Origin: an uncultured Lachnospiraceae bacterium
GTDB lineage: Bacteria; Bacillota; Clostridia; Lachnospirales; Lachnospiraceae
Reading direction: 5' to 3'
Assembly (NCBI GenBank): GCA_910577275.1
Contig: CAJTMW010000018.1
Span: 1-64,000, forward strand
DNA length: 64,000 nt
A program made the translations under genes and the position numbers. Of this stretch, positions 24,598 to 33,420 are shown piece after piece. Position 1 is the first letter of the stretch. Each line of letters starts with the position of its first letter. Below the pieces are notes generated by a model. The model worked only from the letters and a program-made list of their open reading frames with translations. It did no database searches and was not told the origin of the DNA.

Positions 24598-24613
24598 TGT
24601 CACCGGATTGTCA
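24598..24613. promoter_or_regulatory. TGTCA direct repeat, candidate response-regulator site
   Basis: TGTCA occurs at 24598-24602 and 24609-24613, a spacing of 11 bp or one helical turn, as for OmpR-family dimers. It lies between the kinase gene and the ABC gene it probably controls. Inference from spacing only. Confidence 0.4.
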
Positions 24614-24669
24614 TGTTGGTTTGCTAAAGTACCTGTAACAGCGGAACTATAAATAAGAAAGGCGGCAAT

Positions 24670-25353
24670 ATGGAAATCTTAAGGTGCGAAAATTTATCAA
24701 AGTATTACGGCGTCGGGCAGGCGAGGGTCACGGCGCTTGAAAACGTGAATCTGTCGGTAGAAAAGGGAGAATTTGTGGCGATTATCGGGGCGTCCGGCTC
24801 CGGCAAATCCACATTGCTCCATATGCTGGGCGGGGTGGACCGGCCGGACGGGGGCAAAATTCTGATTGAGGGCACGGATATCGCCGCTTTAAATGAAAAG
24901 CAGCGTTCCCTTTTCCGGCGGCGCAAGGTAGGGCTTGTGTATCAGTTTTACAATCTGATTCCCTCCATTGACGTAAGGCAGAATATTCTTCTGCCCATGC
25001 TCCTTGACGGACAGAAACCTGATGAAAAAAGATTTGATGAGCTGACGGAAATTCTGGGGCTGACAGAGCGGCTCCACCACCTTCCCGGCCAGCTTTCCGG
25101 CGGGCAGCAGCAGAGGGCGGCGATTGCCAGAGCGCTGATTTACCGTCCGGCGATTCTGCTGGCGGATGAACCCACAGGAAATCTGGATAAAAGAAATTCG
25201 GAGGAAATCACGGGGCTTTTGAAGCTTTCCAATAAAAAGTATAAGCAGACGGTGCTCCTTATTACCCACGACGAGCGGATTGCCCTTGAAGCGAACAGAA
25301 TCGTCACTATCGAGGACGGAAAAATCGTGCGTGACGAGGAGGTGGAGAGATGA
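24670..25353 (+). CDS. ABC transporter ATPase, BceA type
   Basis: A 227-residue ATPase with Walker A GASGSGKSTLLHMLGG, a Q-loop in YQFYNLIP, signature LSGGQQQRAAIARAL, Walker B LLADEPTGNLDK and H-loop LITHDE. It is close in sequence to the ATPase at 17609 but without the repetitive tail. AAAGGCGG precedes the ATG. It overlaps the permease by 4 bases (ATGA). With the upstream RR/HK pair it forms a typical peptide-sensing and detoxification module. Confidence 0.93.
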   Translation: MEILRCENLSKYYGVGQARVTALENVNLSVEKGEFVAIIGASGSGKSTLLHMLGGVDRPDGGKILIEGTDIAALNEKQRSLFRRRKVGLVYQFYNLIPSIDVRQNILLPMLLDGQKPDEKRFDELTEILGLTERLHHLPGQLSGGQQQRAAIARALIYRPAILLADEPTGNLDKRNSEEITGLLKLSNKKYKQTVLLITHDERIALEANRIVTIEDGKIVRDEEVER

Positions 25354-28130
25354 GGACGCTGTTTGTATACACAATCAATACCATTAAGCGGAATAAAAAC
25401 ACCTCTATTTCCATTATGCTGGCGGTTCTGCTGGCCTCCACGCTGCTTTGCGCCCTGTGCACTTACGGATATACGCAGCTTAGATGGCAGAGGGAAATCG
25501 AGGAATATGAGGACGGCCAGTGGCATGGCGAGATTGGCGGGGATATTACCTCGGATAAGCTGTCCCTTGTGGAGAATAACCTGAACGTGGCGGAAACCAT
25601 GGTGAAAGGTCCCTTTTCCTGTCTGGAGCTGTCTGGGAATGCCGGGCTTCCCTATCTGCTCCTCCGGGATGCGGACGAAAATTATTGGAATTCCATGGGA
25701 GAAAAAAATACCCTTATCGAAGGGCGCATTCCTTCAGCACCCGGAGAGATTGCCGTGAGTAAATCCTTTTTCGAGCAAAATCCCGAATATCGTCTGGGCG
25801 ATACCGTTACCTTTCCCGAGGGAGAGCGGCGGATTTGTAAGGAGATACCGAAAGCGGGCAATGCAGAAAAAGAGGCGGAGAAGCGGATTTCAGGGGAGAT
25901 GCCGGAGACAGGCAATGAGACAGGGACAAAAGCCGGCGGGCAGCCGGAGAGCGTGCTTCTGGAAGCCGGCGATGTCCGAAGGGACGGCGAAGTCTTTTTC
26001 CGAACCGGCGAAAGGACAGTCACGCTGGTGGGAAAAATGGATATGACCACTTCCACCGTGGTTCCGGGCTATTACGCCATGGGTTACATGGACAGGAGCA
26101 CGCTTACCGGGGACGAGGAGCTTGTAATTTATGTAAAGATGCGGGATATCCGCAAGACCTACGAGGCGATGCCGCAGATTGCGGACGCGCTGGGAATTGA
26201 AAAGGATGAGTATGGGGATTATAAAAATCATTTCCGTTATCATGCAAGGCTACTGGCTTATCACCTTGTCTTTCCCCCCGAAATGGGATTTTCCATAGAA
26301 AACTGGGGAGGCGTGATTGTTTATGCAGCTCTTTTGCTGCTGGTTATGGGAGCCTTTGTGATGATAATCAGAGGCGCGTTCCAGGTATCGGTTTCCGCGC
26401 GGATAAAGCAGCTTGGCATGTTCCGCTCCGTGGGAGCTGCGCCCGGTCAGATTGTGGCGTCTATATTAATGGAAGGAATGATTTTATCGGCGGTTCCGAT
26501 TTTGCTGAGTATGGGAATCGGGTATGGATTTACCGTGGCGGTTACTGAGATTTACAGTGACATTGCAGGAGAAATTCTCTACTTTCCGATTACCGTGCGT
26601 TTTTCTACTTATCTTGCGCTTTTGGCAGCCGGGCTGTCTCTCATTACCGTGTTGATTTCCGCGCTGCTTCCGGCGTTAAAGGTTTCCCGGCTTTCGCCCC
26701 TGGAAGCGATACGAATGCAGGAGGCGGACGGCGGCGGAAGCAGGAGGCAGAGGAAAGGCAGGCATTATCCGGTTCTTCGCAGACTGTTCGGTTATCCGGG
26801 GGAGCTGGCAGGCGCTTCCCACTATGCAAACAGAAAAGGCTTTCGCGGCGGCGTTATGTCTCTGACTCTCTGTCTGATGCTTCTTACAGGATTTTTTGTC
26901 TTTATTTCGCTGAACGACTACTTAAGCGAGAGGAACAGAAGCGGAGTTTACTATAATATCAGCGCAAGGCTTGATTTGCCGACAGAGGCGGACAGGGAGC
27001 TGCTTACCGATATTTTGTCCGTTCCGGGGGAATTGGAAGGCGCTTATTATTGCGTGACAAGAATGGCTTACTATGCCTCTCCCGGGCAGGAGAGCGAGGA
27101 ATTTAAGGAAAGGGGAGGTTTTGCGGGACTCGACCTTAATAAGTGGAATCTGGTAAACCGTGACGGACGTTACAGACTCCGCGCCTATCTGTATGGAATG
27201 CAGGAGGAGATGTTTGACGATTACTGCCGCAAGCTGGGGCATGACCCGGCGGAGTATTATGATACGGAGAAAATAAGAGCAATCGTCTTAAGCGCTGCGC
27301 CGGTGTACCCGGAGGTGGTGAATAACGCGCCGAAATCAGCCCTGTCTTATTCCCACTTAAATATTTCGGAGGGAGAGGAGCTTTTGCTGGAGGAAAAAAC
27401 CAGAGACGATATGGATACGGATTATGTTCTTTCTGTGGCAGCGGGGGCTGTGGCGGTAGAGGAACCGGACATTGGCCATGCGTTTAATAACTATAACCTT
27501 AATCTTTATGTACCCCTTTCCGTATATTATTCCGTGGCGGATAAGCTTTCCCCGGAAAAAGCGGAACAGTATTGTATCTATGCAGAGGTTAAGACGGAGC
27601 CGGAGGAGGACATTGCCGTGACGGAAAGGATACGGGAGCTGTGCGAATCCGTGATGGCAGCGGAGGATGTTTATATTACCAGTATAGAGACGGAGAGGCT
27701 TAATAACGCCGTAGGGGCACGGGCTATGGGGGCGGTAGTGGACTGTATCGGGATTTTGCTTGCGCTGATTGGCATTTCCAACACGTTTTCCGCGGTTTCC
27801 CATGTGATGATGCGCCGGCGCAGGGAATTTGCCATGCTCCGCTCTGTGGGAATGGATAATGAGGGGATTGGCAGACTTCTTTTTATCGAGGCTTTTCGTA
27901 TGGCGGTTACGCCGGTGGTTATCGGCATTTTTGCCGTCCTTATACTGCTTGGGCTGATGACGGGGCTTTTGGATGTGTCGTGGAGGGAATTGCTGCCCAG
28001 GCTGCCCTTCGGGAAAATCCTTTTGAGCATTCTGCTGGTGATGGCTGCCGTGGCGGCGTCCTATCTGATTTCTGCGGGGAGGATAAAGAAGGATACAATT
28101 ATTGAGGCTGTGAGGGAGGAAAATGTGTAG
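25350..28130 (+). CDS. FtsX/BceB-type ABC permease
   Basis: A 926-residue permease with an N-terminal TM at about 18-40, a TM group at about 320-450 containing VSARIKQLGMFRSVGAAPGQI, another near 510-530, and a C-terminal group at about 790-920 containing RRREFAMLRSVGMDNEG. Large external domains lie between, including a charged Glu/Gly-rich stretch near 170-210. Two FtsX cores of this type form the transporter with the ATPase just upstream. It is likely involved in resistance to, or sensing of, a peptide antibiotic. The substrate is unknown. Confidence 0.9.
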   Translation: MRTLFVYTINTIKRNKNTSISIMLAVLLASTLLCALCTYGYTQLRWQREIEEYEDGQWHGEIGGDITSDKLSLVENNLNVAETMVKGPFSCLELSGNAGLPYLLLRDADENYWNSMGEKNTLIEGRIPSAPGEIAVSKSFFEQNPEYRLGDTVTFPEGERRICKEIPKAGNAEKEAEKRISGEMPETGNETGTKAGGQPESVLLEAGDVRRDGEVFFRTGERTVTLVGKMDMTTSTVVPGYYAMGYMDRSTLTGDEELVIYVKMRDIRKTYEAMPQIADALGIEKDEYGDYKNHFRYHARLLAYHLVFPPEMGFSIENWGGVIVYAALLLLVMGAFVMIIRGAFQVSVSARIKQLGMFRSVGAAPGQIVASILMEGMILSAVPILLSMGIGYGFTVAVTEIYSDIAGEILYFPITVRFSTYLALLAAGLSLITVLISALLPALKVSRLSPLEAIRMQEADGGGSRRQRKGRHYPVLRRLFGYPGELAGASHYANRKGFRGGVMSLTLCLMLLTGFFVFISLNDYLSERNRSGVYYNISARLDLPTEADRELLTDILSVPGELEGAYYCVTRMAYYASPGQESEEFKERGGFAGLDLNKWNLVNRDGRYRLRAYLYGMQEEMFDDYCRKLGHDPAEYYDTEKIRAIVLSAAPVYPEVVNNAPKSALSYSHLNISEGEELLLEEKTRDDMDTDYVLSVAAGAVAVEEPDIGHAFNNYNLNLYVPLSVYYSVADKLSPEKAEQYCIYAEVKTEPEEDIAVTERIRELCESVMAAEDVYITSIETERLNNAVGARAMGAVVDCIGILLALIGISNTFSAVSHVMMRRRREFAMLRSVGMDNEGIGRLLFIEAFRMAVTPVVIGIFAVLILLGLMTGLLDVSWRELLPRLPFGKILLSILLVMAAVAASYLISAGRIKKDTIIEAVREENV

Positions 28131-28227
28131 GGGAGCGGAATTTTTTTAAAAGCCGGATAATATTGCTTGTGGAACCGGAGGAACATGTCATACCCCTCAG
28201 GCATACGCTCATATTTAATATAAGTAT

Positions 28228-28256
28228 TTGCCGCACAGTCAAAGCTATATTATAAT
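28228..28256 (+). promoter_or_regulatory. sigma-A promoter of the aldo/keto reductase gene
   Basis: TTGCCG (28228-28233), a 17-bp spacer and TATAAT (28251-28256), 52 bases before the start codon. Confidence 0.75.
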
Positions 28257-28307
28257 AGAACCATCAAACACAAAGATATGCGCAGAGCGTATGAAAAGGA
28301 GAATGAT

Positions 28308-29426
28308 ATGAAAAAACTGGGATTTGGCCTGATGAGGCTCCCGCTTCTGGATGCCTCCGACCCGGCTTCCATCGACGTGGAGCAGGTAAAGAAAATGGTT
28401 GACATTTTCATTGAAAAGGGATTTACATATTTTGACACGGCATGGATGTACTGCGGATTTCAGAGCGAAAGCGTGGCAAGGAAGGCGTTGGTGGAGCGTT
28501 ATCCCAGGCAGGCATATACTCTGGCAACCAAGCTGCACTCCGGATTTTTTAACAGCCTTGAGGACAGGGATAAGGTTTTTAATAAGCAGCTTGAAAATAC
28601 GGGAGTGGAGTACTTTGACTACTATCTTCTGCATGGCATTACAGCGGGGAGCTATCCAAAGTATGAGAAATACGACTGCTTCAACTGGCTCCTTGACAAG
28701 AAAAAAAGCGGGCTGGTGAAAACAGCCGGTTTTTCCTTCCATGACAGCGCGGAGCTTTTGGATGAAATTCTGACAAAGTACCCGGAAATGGAATTTGTAC
28801 AGCTTCAGATTAATTATCTGGACTGGGAGAGCAAGTGGATTCAGGCAAGGGAATGCTACGAGACGGCCGTGCGCCACGGCGTGCCGGTAATCGTTATGGA
28901 GCCGGTAAAGGGCGGCACCCTTGCGAAAATGCCCAAAGCGGCGGAGGATATTTTGAAAGGCTATGCGCCGGGAATGTCCCTGCCTTCATGGGCCATCCGT
29001 TTTGCGGCTTCCCTTGACAACGTGATGATGGTGCTGTCCGGGATGAGCAATGTGGAGCAGATGGAGGATAATTTAAGCTATATGGAGGATTTTACGCCTT
29101 TCACGCAGGAGGAACACGAGCTTGTGAAAAAGGCGGCGGAGGCAATCAATTCCGCGATTGCGGTTCCCTGCACGGCGTGCGCCTACTGTACGGAAGGATG
29201 CCCCAAAAAGATTCCCATTCCCCAGTACTTTTCCATCTATAATGAGGATATGCGGGAGGCCGAGGAAAAGGGCTGGTCCGCCAACGAGGTCTTTTACGAG
29301 CAGCTTGCGGAAAAGGGAGGAAAGGCCGGGGACTGTATCGGGTGTGGCCAGTGCGAGCGAATCTGTCCTCAGCATCTTCCGATTATCAGGCATCTTAAGG
29401 CTGTTTCGGAGCATTTTGATAAATAA
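28308..29426 (+). CDS. aldo/keto reductase with C-terminal [4Fe-4S] domain
   Basis: A 372-residue protein. An aldo/keto reductase barrel (LGFGLMRLP; FTYFDTAWMY with the catalytic Tyr; LATKLHS; YFDYYLLHGI) fills residues 1-270. It is followed by a ferredoxin-like C-terminal part with Cys clusters in PCTACAYCTEGCPKKIPIP and GDCIGCGQCERICPQHLPI, enough for iron-sulfur clusters. Such fusions are common in anaerobes and probably pass electrons between a ferredoxin-like centre and a carbonyl or quinone substrate. AAAAGGAG precedes ATG 28308. It has its own promoter and terminator, so it is a single-gene unit. The substrate is unknown. Confidence 0.92.
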   Translation: MKKLGFGLMRLPLLDASDPASIDVEQVKKMVDIFIEKGFTYFDTAWMYCGFQSESVARKALVERYPRQAYTLATKLHSGFFNSLEDRDKVFNKQLENTGVEYFDYYLLHGITAGSYPKYEKYDCFNWLLDKKKSGLVKTAGFSFHDSAELLDEILTKYPEMEFVQLQINYLDWESKWIQARECYETAVRHGVPVIVMEPVKGGTLAKMPKAAEDILKGYAPGMSLPSWAIRFAASLDNVMMVLSGMSNVEQMEDNLSYMEDFTPFTQEEHELVKKAAEAINSAIAVPCTACAYCTEGCPKKIPIPQYFSIYNEDMREAEEKGWSANEVFYEQLAEKGGKAGDCIGCGQCERICPQHLPIIRHLKAVSEHFDK

Positions 29427-29453
29427 GAATAAACTTGAGCTTTCAGTAAAACC

Positions 29454-29507
29454 AAGGCATAGACGTTATTCTTTTTCTGAATAAGGAGTGGCGTCTGTGC
29501 CTTTTTT
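29454..29507 (+). terminator. terminator of the reductase gene
   Basis: AAGGCATAGACG (29454-29465) pairs with CGTCTGTGCCTT (29492-29503) with one mismatch, followed by a T run to 29507. Confidence 0.9.
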
Positions 29508-29639
29508 GCGTTTCCCTTTTGGGGCGTCGGCAAGTATTTGTTTTCGGGGCTGCAATGGGGCGGGGTTGTCGGCGGGTATCCGACTTCAGGGCGGGGAAAT
29601 CTCCTGTGCAGGCTTTGGGGCGGAAAAGTTTCCTGCCGC
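29508..29639. other. intergenic G-rich stretch, no gene seen
   Basis: Several short GGGGCG words recur between the terminator and the next promoter. No coding or structural signal can be supported. Confidence 0.4.
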
Positions 29640-29668
29640 TTGCACATTGCCGAAAACAGAAATATAAT
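29640..29668 (+). promoter_or_regulatory. sigma-A promoter of module 3 two-component genes
   Basis: TTGCAC (29640-29645), a 17-bp spacer and TATAAT (29663-29668). Confidence 0.75.
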
Positions 29669-29730
29669 GGAAAGCAGGTTGACCTGAAACAAAAGTTTCT
29701 ATAAAAGCAGCATGAAAACAAGGGGGAAAA

Positions 29731-30423
29731 ATGCGTTTACTACTGGTGGAGGACGATAATGAAATCAGCCGGATGCTGAAAGGGTATCTGGAAAATGAAA
29801 ATTTTGAAATCCTGTGCGCAATGGACGGGGAGGAGGCCCTGCAAAAGTTTGACAAAAGCTTTGATTTGGTTCTGCTTGATTTGATGATACCGAAAATCAG
29901 CGGTATGGAGGTTTTAGGGCAAATCCGCCAGAAAAGCAATGTGCCGGTTATCATTATTTCCGCAAAGGATACCGACGCTGACAAAACCTTAGGGCTTGGG
30001 CTTGGCGCCGACGATTATATCACAAAGCCTTTTTCCGTGACGGAGGTTCTTGCCCGCATCAGGGCGCAGATAAGGAGGAATACCAGATATTCCTCTAAGG
30101 CGGAGGAAAAGCCGGAAGTGATAAGGGCCGGGGAGCTGGTTCTTTATCCGGGTAATTATACGGTCACGAAAAACGGCGAGAAGGTGGAGCTGACGGCAAA
30201 GGAATTCGAGATTTTAAAGCTTTTGATGGAAAACCCGAAAAAGGTTTACACCAAGGAACAGATTTATGCAAGGGTGTGGAACGACGCTTATCTGGGGGAT
30301 GAAAACGCGGTGAACGTACATATCAGCAGACTTAGAAATAAAATAGAGGACGAGCCCAGAAAGCCGAAGTATGTGGCGACGGTCTGGGGAATCGGCTATA
30401 AATTTGGTGAGATTCATGAATGA
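29731..30423 (+). CDS. OmpR-family response regulator (VanR-like)
   Basis: A 230-residue regulator. The receiver domain has LLVEDDNEI, the phosphoacceptor in DLVLLDLMIPKISG (Asp near 52), IISAKDTDADK and DDYITKPF. The winged-helix domain has VELTAKEFEILKLLMENP and VNVHISRLRNKIE, and ends with VWGIGYKFG. AGGGGGAAA precedes the ATG. It overlaps the kinase gene by 8 bases. It probably controls the BcrA-type ABC genes at 31538-33141. Confidence 0.93.
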   Translation: MRLLLVEDDNEISRMLKGYLENENFEILCAMDGEEALQKFDKSFDLVLLDLMIPKISGMEVLGQIRQKSNVPVIIISAKDTDADKTLGLGLGADDYITKPFSVTEVLARIRAQIRRNTRYSSKAEEKPEVIRAGELVLYPGNYTVTKNGEKVELTAKEFEILKLLMENPKKVYTKEQIYARVWNDAYLGDENAVNVHISRLRNKIEDEPRKPKYVATVWGIGYKFGEIHE

Positions 30424-31354
30424 GGAAATAATCATACTGATATTGCTGGCAGTTGTTGCGGTTTTGGCGGGGATAATCTGTTATCAGCAGTTTGCTTTTC
30501 GGAAGGGAATCAAAGGGCAGATTTTGCAAATCAGCCGGGAGCTTAAAAATATCGTGGATTCGGAAAGCGGGGAAAAGATTCTGGCGTTTACGGACAGTGG
30601 GGCGGTGCAGGAGCTGTGCGCGCAGATTAACCGGCTTTTGGACAGGCAGCAGAAAATGCTTGCGGATTACCGGAGAAGCGAAATTTCTTCAAAAAAGATG
30701 CTGTCCAACATTTCCCATGATATCAAGACGCCGCTGACGGTGATTTTAGGCTATCTGGAAATTATCAGGCTGGGCGGGGGAGAGCGGGAGGAGCTTCTCG
30801 ACAAGGTGGAGGCGAAGGCAAAGGCTGTCTCGGATTTGGTGGAACAGTTTTTTACGCTGGCCAAGCTGGAGGCGGGCGATATGGAAATTGCGCTTTCAAG
30901 GACGGAGCTGTGCGAGCTTTGCCGGGAGGTGGTTCTGGACTTTTACGAAATTCTTACCAGGGAGGGCTATGAGGTTGAGGTGGAGATTCCCGAAACGCCG
31001 GTTTATGTGACGGGAAATGCCGACGCCGTCCGCCGGATTCTGAATAACCTGATTTCCAATTCCTTAAGGTACGGCTGCGAGGGGCGGTATCTGGGGATTT
31101 TTTTGCGCAAGGGCGATGGGCATGTTTTTGTTGACGTGACGGATAAGGGCAGGGGAGTGGAAAAGGATTTTGCGGAGCACATTTTTGACAGGCTGTTTAC
31201 CATGGAGGATTCCAGAAACAGGGAAATTCAGGGCAACGGACTGGGGCTTACCATTGCCAGAAGCCTTGCGAGGCAGATGGGCGGGGATGTGACGCTGGTA
31301 AGCAGGCCCTGGGAGAGGACGAGCTTTACTCTGGCCTTGAGGCGGTTCTTCTGA
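30416..31354 (+). CDS. sensor histidine kinase (single TM)
   Basis: A 312-residue kinase with a single N-terminal TM (about residues 3-22) and almost no external domain. The H-box MLSNISHDIKTPLTVILGYLEI has its His near 105. N-box ILNNLISNSLRYG, G1 DVTDKGRGV and G2 GNGLGLTIARSLA follow. The start at ATG 30416 overlaps the regulator stop. Kinases with so little outside the membrane usually sense within the membrane or through a partner transporter, as in lantibiotic and bacitracin systems. Confidence 0.92.
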   Translation: MNEEIIILILLAVVAVLAGIICYQQFAFRKGIKGQILQISRELKNIVDSESGEKILAFTDSGAVQELCAQINRLLDRQQKMLADYRRSEISSKKMLSNISHDIKTPLTVILGYLEIIRLGGGEREELLDKVEAKAKAVSDLVEQFFTLAKLEAGDMEIALSRTELCELCREVVLDFYEILTREGYEVEVEIPETPVYVTGNADAVRRILNNLISNSLRYGCEGRYLGIFLRKGDGHVFVDVTDKGRGVEKDFAEHIFDRLFTMEDSRNREIQGNGLGLTIARSLARQMGGDVTLVSRPWERTSFTLALRRFF

Positions 31355-31497
31355 CATGGCAGGGCCGTACCGTCGCTTTTACAGGCGTCAGGAGAGGCAG
31401 TATGTCTTTTTGAGGGGGCGGAATGTCCGGCAGCCGGCTCTGGTAAAGAATATCTCTGCGAAAGAAATTTGTAAGAATTGGTCAAGAGTTATGAAAA

Positions 31498-31523
31498 ATC
31501 TGGCTGTTAAAATAACAGTCAGA
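31498..31523. promoter_or_regulatory. inverted repeat before the BcrA-type gene
   Basis: TCTGGCTGTTA and TAACAGTCAGA, separated by a few A, form a near-perfect inverted repeat just before the ribosome-binding site of the ATPase gene. It may be an operator or a leader hairpin. Confidence 0.4.
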
Positions 31524-31537
31524 AAGGGGGCAGGAAA

Positions 31538-32459
31538 ATGCCATACGTAATTAAGACAAACGACCTTACCAAAACAATCGGGGGAAAAACGCTGATAAGC
31601 AATGTAAACATGCACGTAAAGAAAGGAGAAATCTACGGATTTTTGGGGCCGAACGGAGCCGGGAAAACCACGGTGATGAAGCTCCTTACCAGTCTGTGGA
31701 AGCCTGCCGCCGGAAGCGTGGAGCTTTTCGGGGAGAGCCTTGAGGGAAATCCCTACAGGCTGCTCGGGAGAATGGGAAGTATCATCGAGTTTCCCGTGTT
31801 TTTCGAGCATATGACGGGGGGCGGAAAATTTAAAGCTTCACTGTGAGTATCTGGGGTATTATCAGTCCGGCTGTGTTGAGGACGCGCTTGATATGCTGGA
31901 CCTTAAGGCTGCGGCGGATAAGCCGGTAAAGAGTTATTCTCTGGGGATGAAGCAGAGGCTGGGACTGGCAAGGGCAATTCTTGCAAGGCCGGAGCTTTTG
32001 ATTCTGGACGAGCCCACCAACGGTCTTGACCCGGCGGGGCTAAAGCAGATTCGGGAGCTGATGGCGCTTCTTTGCAGAGAATACGGAATTACCGTTTTAG
32101 TGTCCACCCATATTTTGTCGGAAATCGAAAGTATTGTGGATACTGTTGGGATGATTCATCACGGAGAGCTTTTAAAGGAGGTTTCCATGGCGGAAATCAG
32201 AGAGACGGGCAGGGCTTATATCGAGCTGTCTGTGCCGGATACCCGAAAAGCGGCGTACGTGCTGACGGAAATGGGATACGGGAATTTCAGAATATTTGAC
32301 AATGAAAAAATAAGAATTTATGACAGGAAGGCGTCCCCGCAGGAAATATCAAAGACACTGGCGTTAAATGAAGTGGAGATTATCGGAATCGGAAAGGTGT
32401 CGGAATCTCTGGAGGATTATTTTCTTAAAATGACGGAGGAGGTGAGGGATAATGATTAA
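31538..32459 (+). pseudogene. BcrA-type ABC ATPase split by a +1 frameshift at six G
   Basis: Two frames together encode one ATPase of about 306 residues. The first (31538-31846) has Walker A GPNGAGKTT and runs to FFEHMTG, then reads an unrelated tail and stops. The second frame is open from 31821 (reading A-E-N-L-K-L-H-C-E-Y) through signature YSLGMKQRLGLARAI and Walker B LLILDEPTNGLDP to 32459. Removing one G from the run at 31816-31821 restores a continuous protein of normal BcrA/NatA length. The cause could be a real mutation, phase variation, rare +1 slippage, or a sequencing error. If real, the N-terminal half lacks the signature and Walker B and would be inactive. Confidence 0.85.
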
Positions 32460-33141
32460 ATTAATCAGGCTGGAATGGAAAACGAACAGAATCGGGAGGT
32501 ATATTAGAAATGCCGTGATTATGACGGCGGCGCTTTTTGCCTTTTCTCTGCTGACGGCGCCGGAGATGAGCGCGATGGATACGGTGGCGGCATACGGAAG
32601 GAGCATGATGAGCGCGATGGTGGATTTGCTGACCCATATGGCCTATATGATATTTACCGGCGTAATGCTTGCGACATTTATTGTGGGGGCTTATGAAAAC
32701 AGGACGATGAACCTGCTGTTTTCTTATCCCGTCAAGAGGAAGAAGATTCTGGCTGCCAAAATGCTTGCCGTCTGGATTTTCAATTATGTAGCGCTGGTAA
32801 TCAGCAAGCTTGCAATCTATGCCGGGCTTTTCGCTACAAGCTCAGTTACGCATATCTCTGCTTCGGATATCCGGCCTGGAAGAACCTCTTTTTATCTGAA
32901 CATTCTGATAAGCTCCGGGGTTATGGTGAGCATCAGTTTTATCGCCCTTCTTATCGGGATGAAGCTGCATTCCTCAAAGACGGTGATTGTGGCGGCCGTC
33001 ATTCTCACGCTTTTTACCCAGGGAAACATCGGGGAGTTTACGCTGAGCGGCAGCGTTCCTTTTTATGGCGTGCTGATGCTTCTGTCGATAGCGGCGGTTG
33101 CGCTTCTGGTTTCGGATGTGGAAAAGAGGGATGTGATGTAG
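32452..33141 (+). CDS. ABC-2 type permease
   Basis: A 229-residue membrane protein with about six hydrophobic segments and the ENRTMNLLFSYPVKRKKILAAKM stretch typical of lantibiotic/bacitracin ABC-2 permeases. It overlaps the end of the split ATPase gene by 8 bases and would form the transporter with it. Only one permease gene is present, whereas lantibiotic immunity transporters usually have two. If the ATPase is truly broken, this transporter is not functional. Confidence 0.85.
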   Translation: MIKLIRLEWKTNRIGRYIRNAVIMTAALFAFSLLTAPEMSAMDTVAAYGRSMMSAMVDLLTHMAYMIFTGVMLATFIVGAYENRTMNLLFSYPVKRKKILAAKMLAVWIFNYVALVISKLAIYAGLFATSSVTHISASDIRPGRTSFYLNILISSGVMVSISFIALLIGMKLHSSKTVIVAAVILTLFTQGNIGEFTLSGSVPFYGVLMLLSIAAVALLVSDVEKRDVM

Positions 33142-33232
33142 GACGGACAGGGCGTCCGGCAGCAGAGTTGCGGGGTATTGCCCCCCTCGCCGGGGCGGCA
33201 TTTGCTCTTCTTCGAAGAACAGTAAGCCTCGC

Positions 33233-33314
33233 AGCATTCGTCAAATGTATCAATCGAAGTTTGTATTGCTTCGCATCCGCTTGACTCATTGCCGGCGGGA
33301 ATAAATTTTCTGCG
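33233..33314 (-). repeat. dispersed structured intergenic repeat, copy B
   Basis: The reverse complement of 33241-33314 matches copy A (8094-8166) at about nine of ten positions. Its closing arms read GTCAA/TTGAC where copy A has AGTCA/TGACT, and the inner CGAAG/CTTCG hairpin is kept. It lies between the ABC-2 permease and the GH2 promoter. Confidence 0.75.
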
Positions 33315-33318
33315 GCAA

Positions 33319-33347
33319 TTGATTGCATACCGTTATTGCTATATAAT
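33319..33347 (+). promoter_or_regulatory. sigma-A promoter of the GH2 gene
   Basis: TTGATT (33319-33324), a 17-bp spacer and TATAAT (33342-33347). Confidence 0.75.
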
Positions 33348-33373
33348 CAGATATAAATAAGAGTAAATCTGAT
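33346..33373. promoter_or_regulatory. inverted repeat at the GH2 transcription start
   Basis: ATCAGAT (33346-33352) and ATCTGAT (33367-33373) are perfect inverted arms that begin in the -10 box and cover the expected start site. This is a good place for a repressor operator; the regulator is unknown. Confidence 0.45.
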
Positions 33374-33420
33374 GTGATTACGGAATATGACAGCAAAAGA
33401 GAGCAGGAAAAGGAGAAAAG

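Noticed and set aside
31816..31821. Programmed frameshifting in the BcrA-type gene
   Set aside because: A +1 shift would be needed, whereas G-run slippage is usually -1, and no stimulatory element is evident. A mutation, phase variation or read error is more likely.
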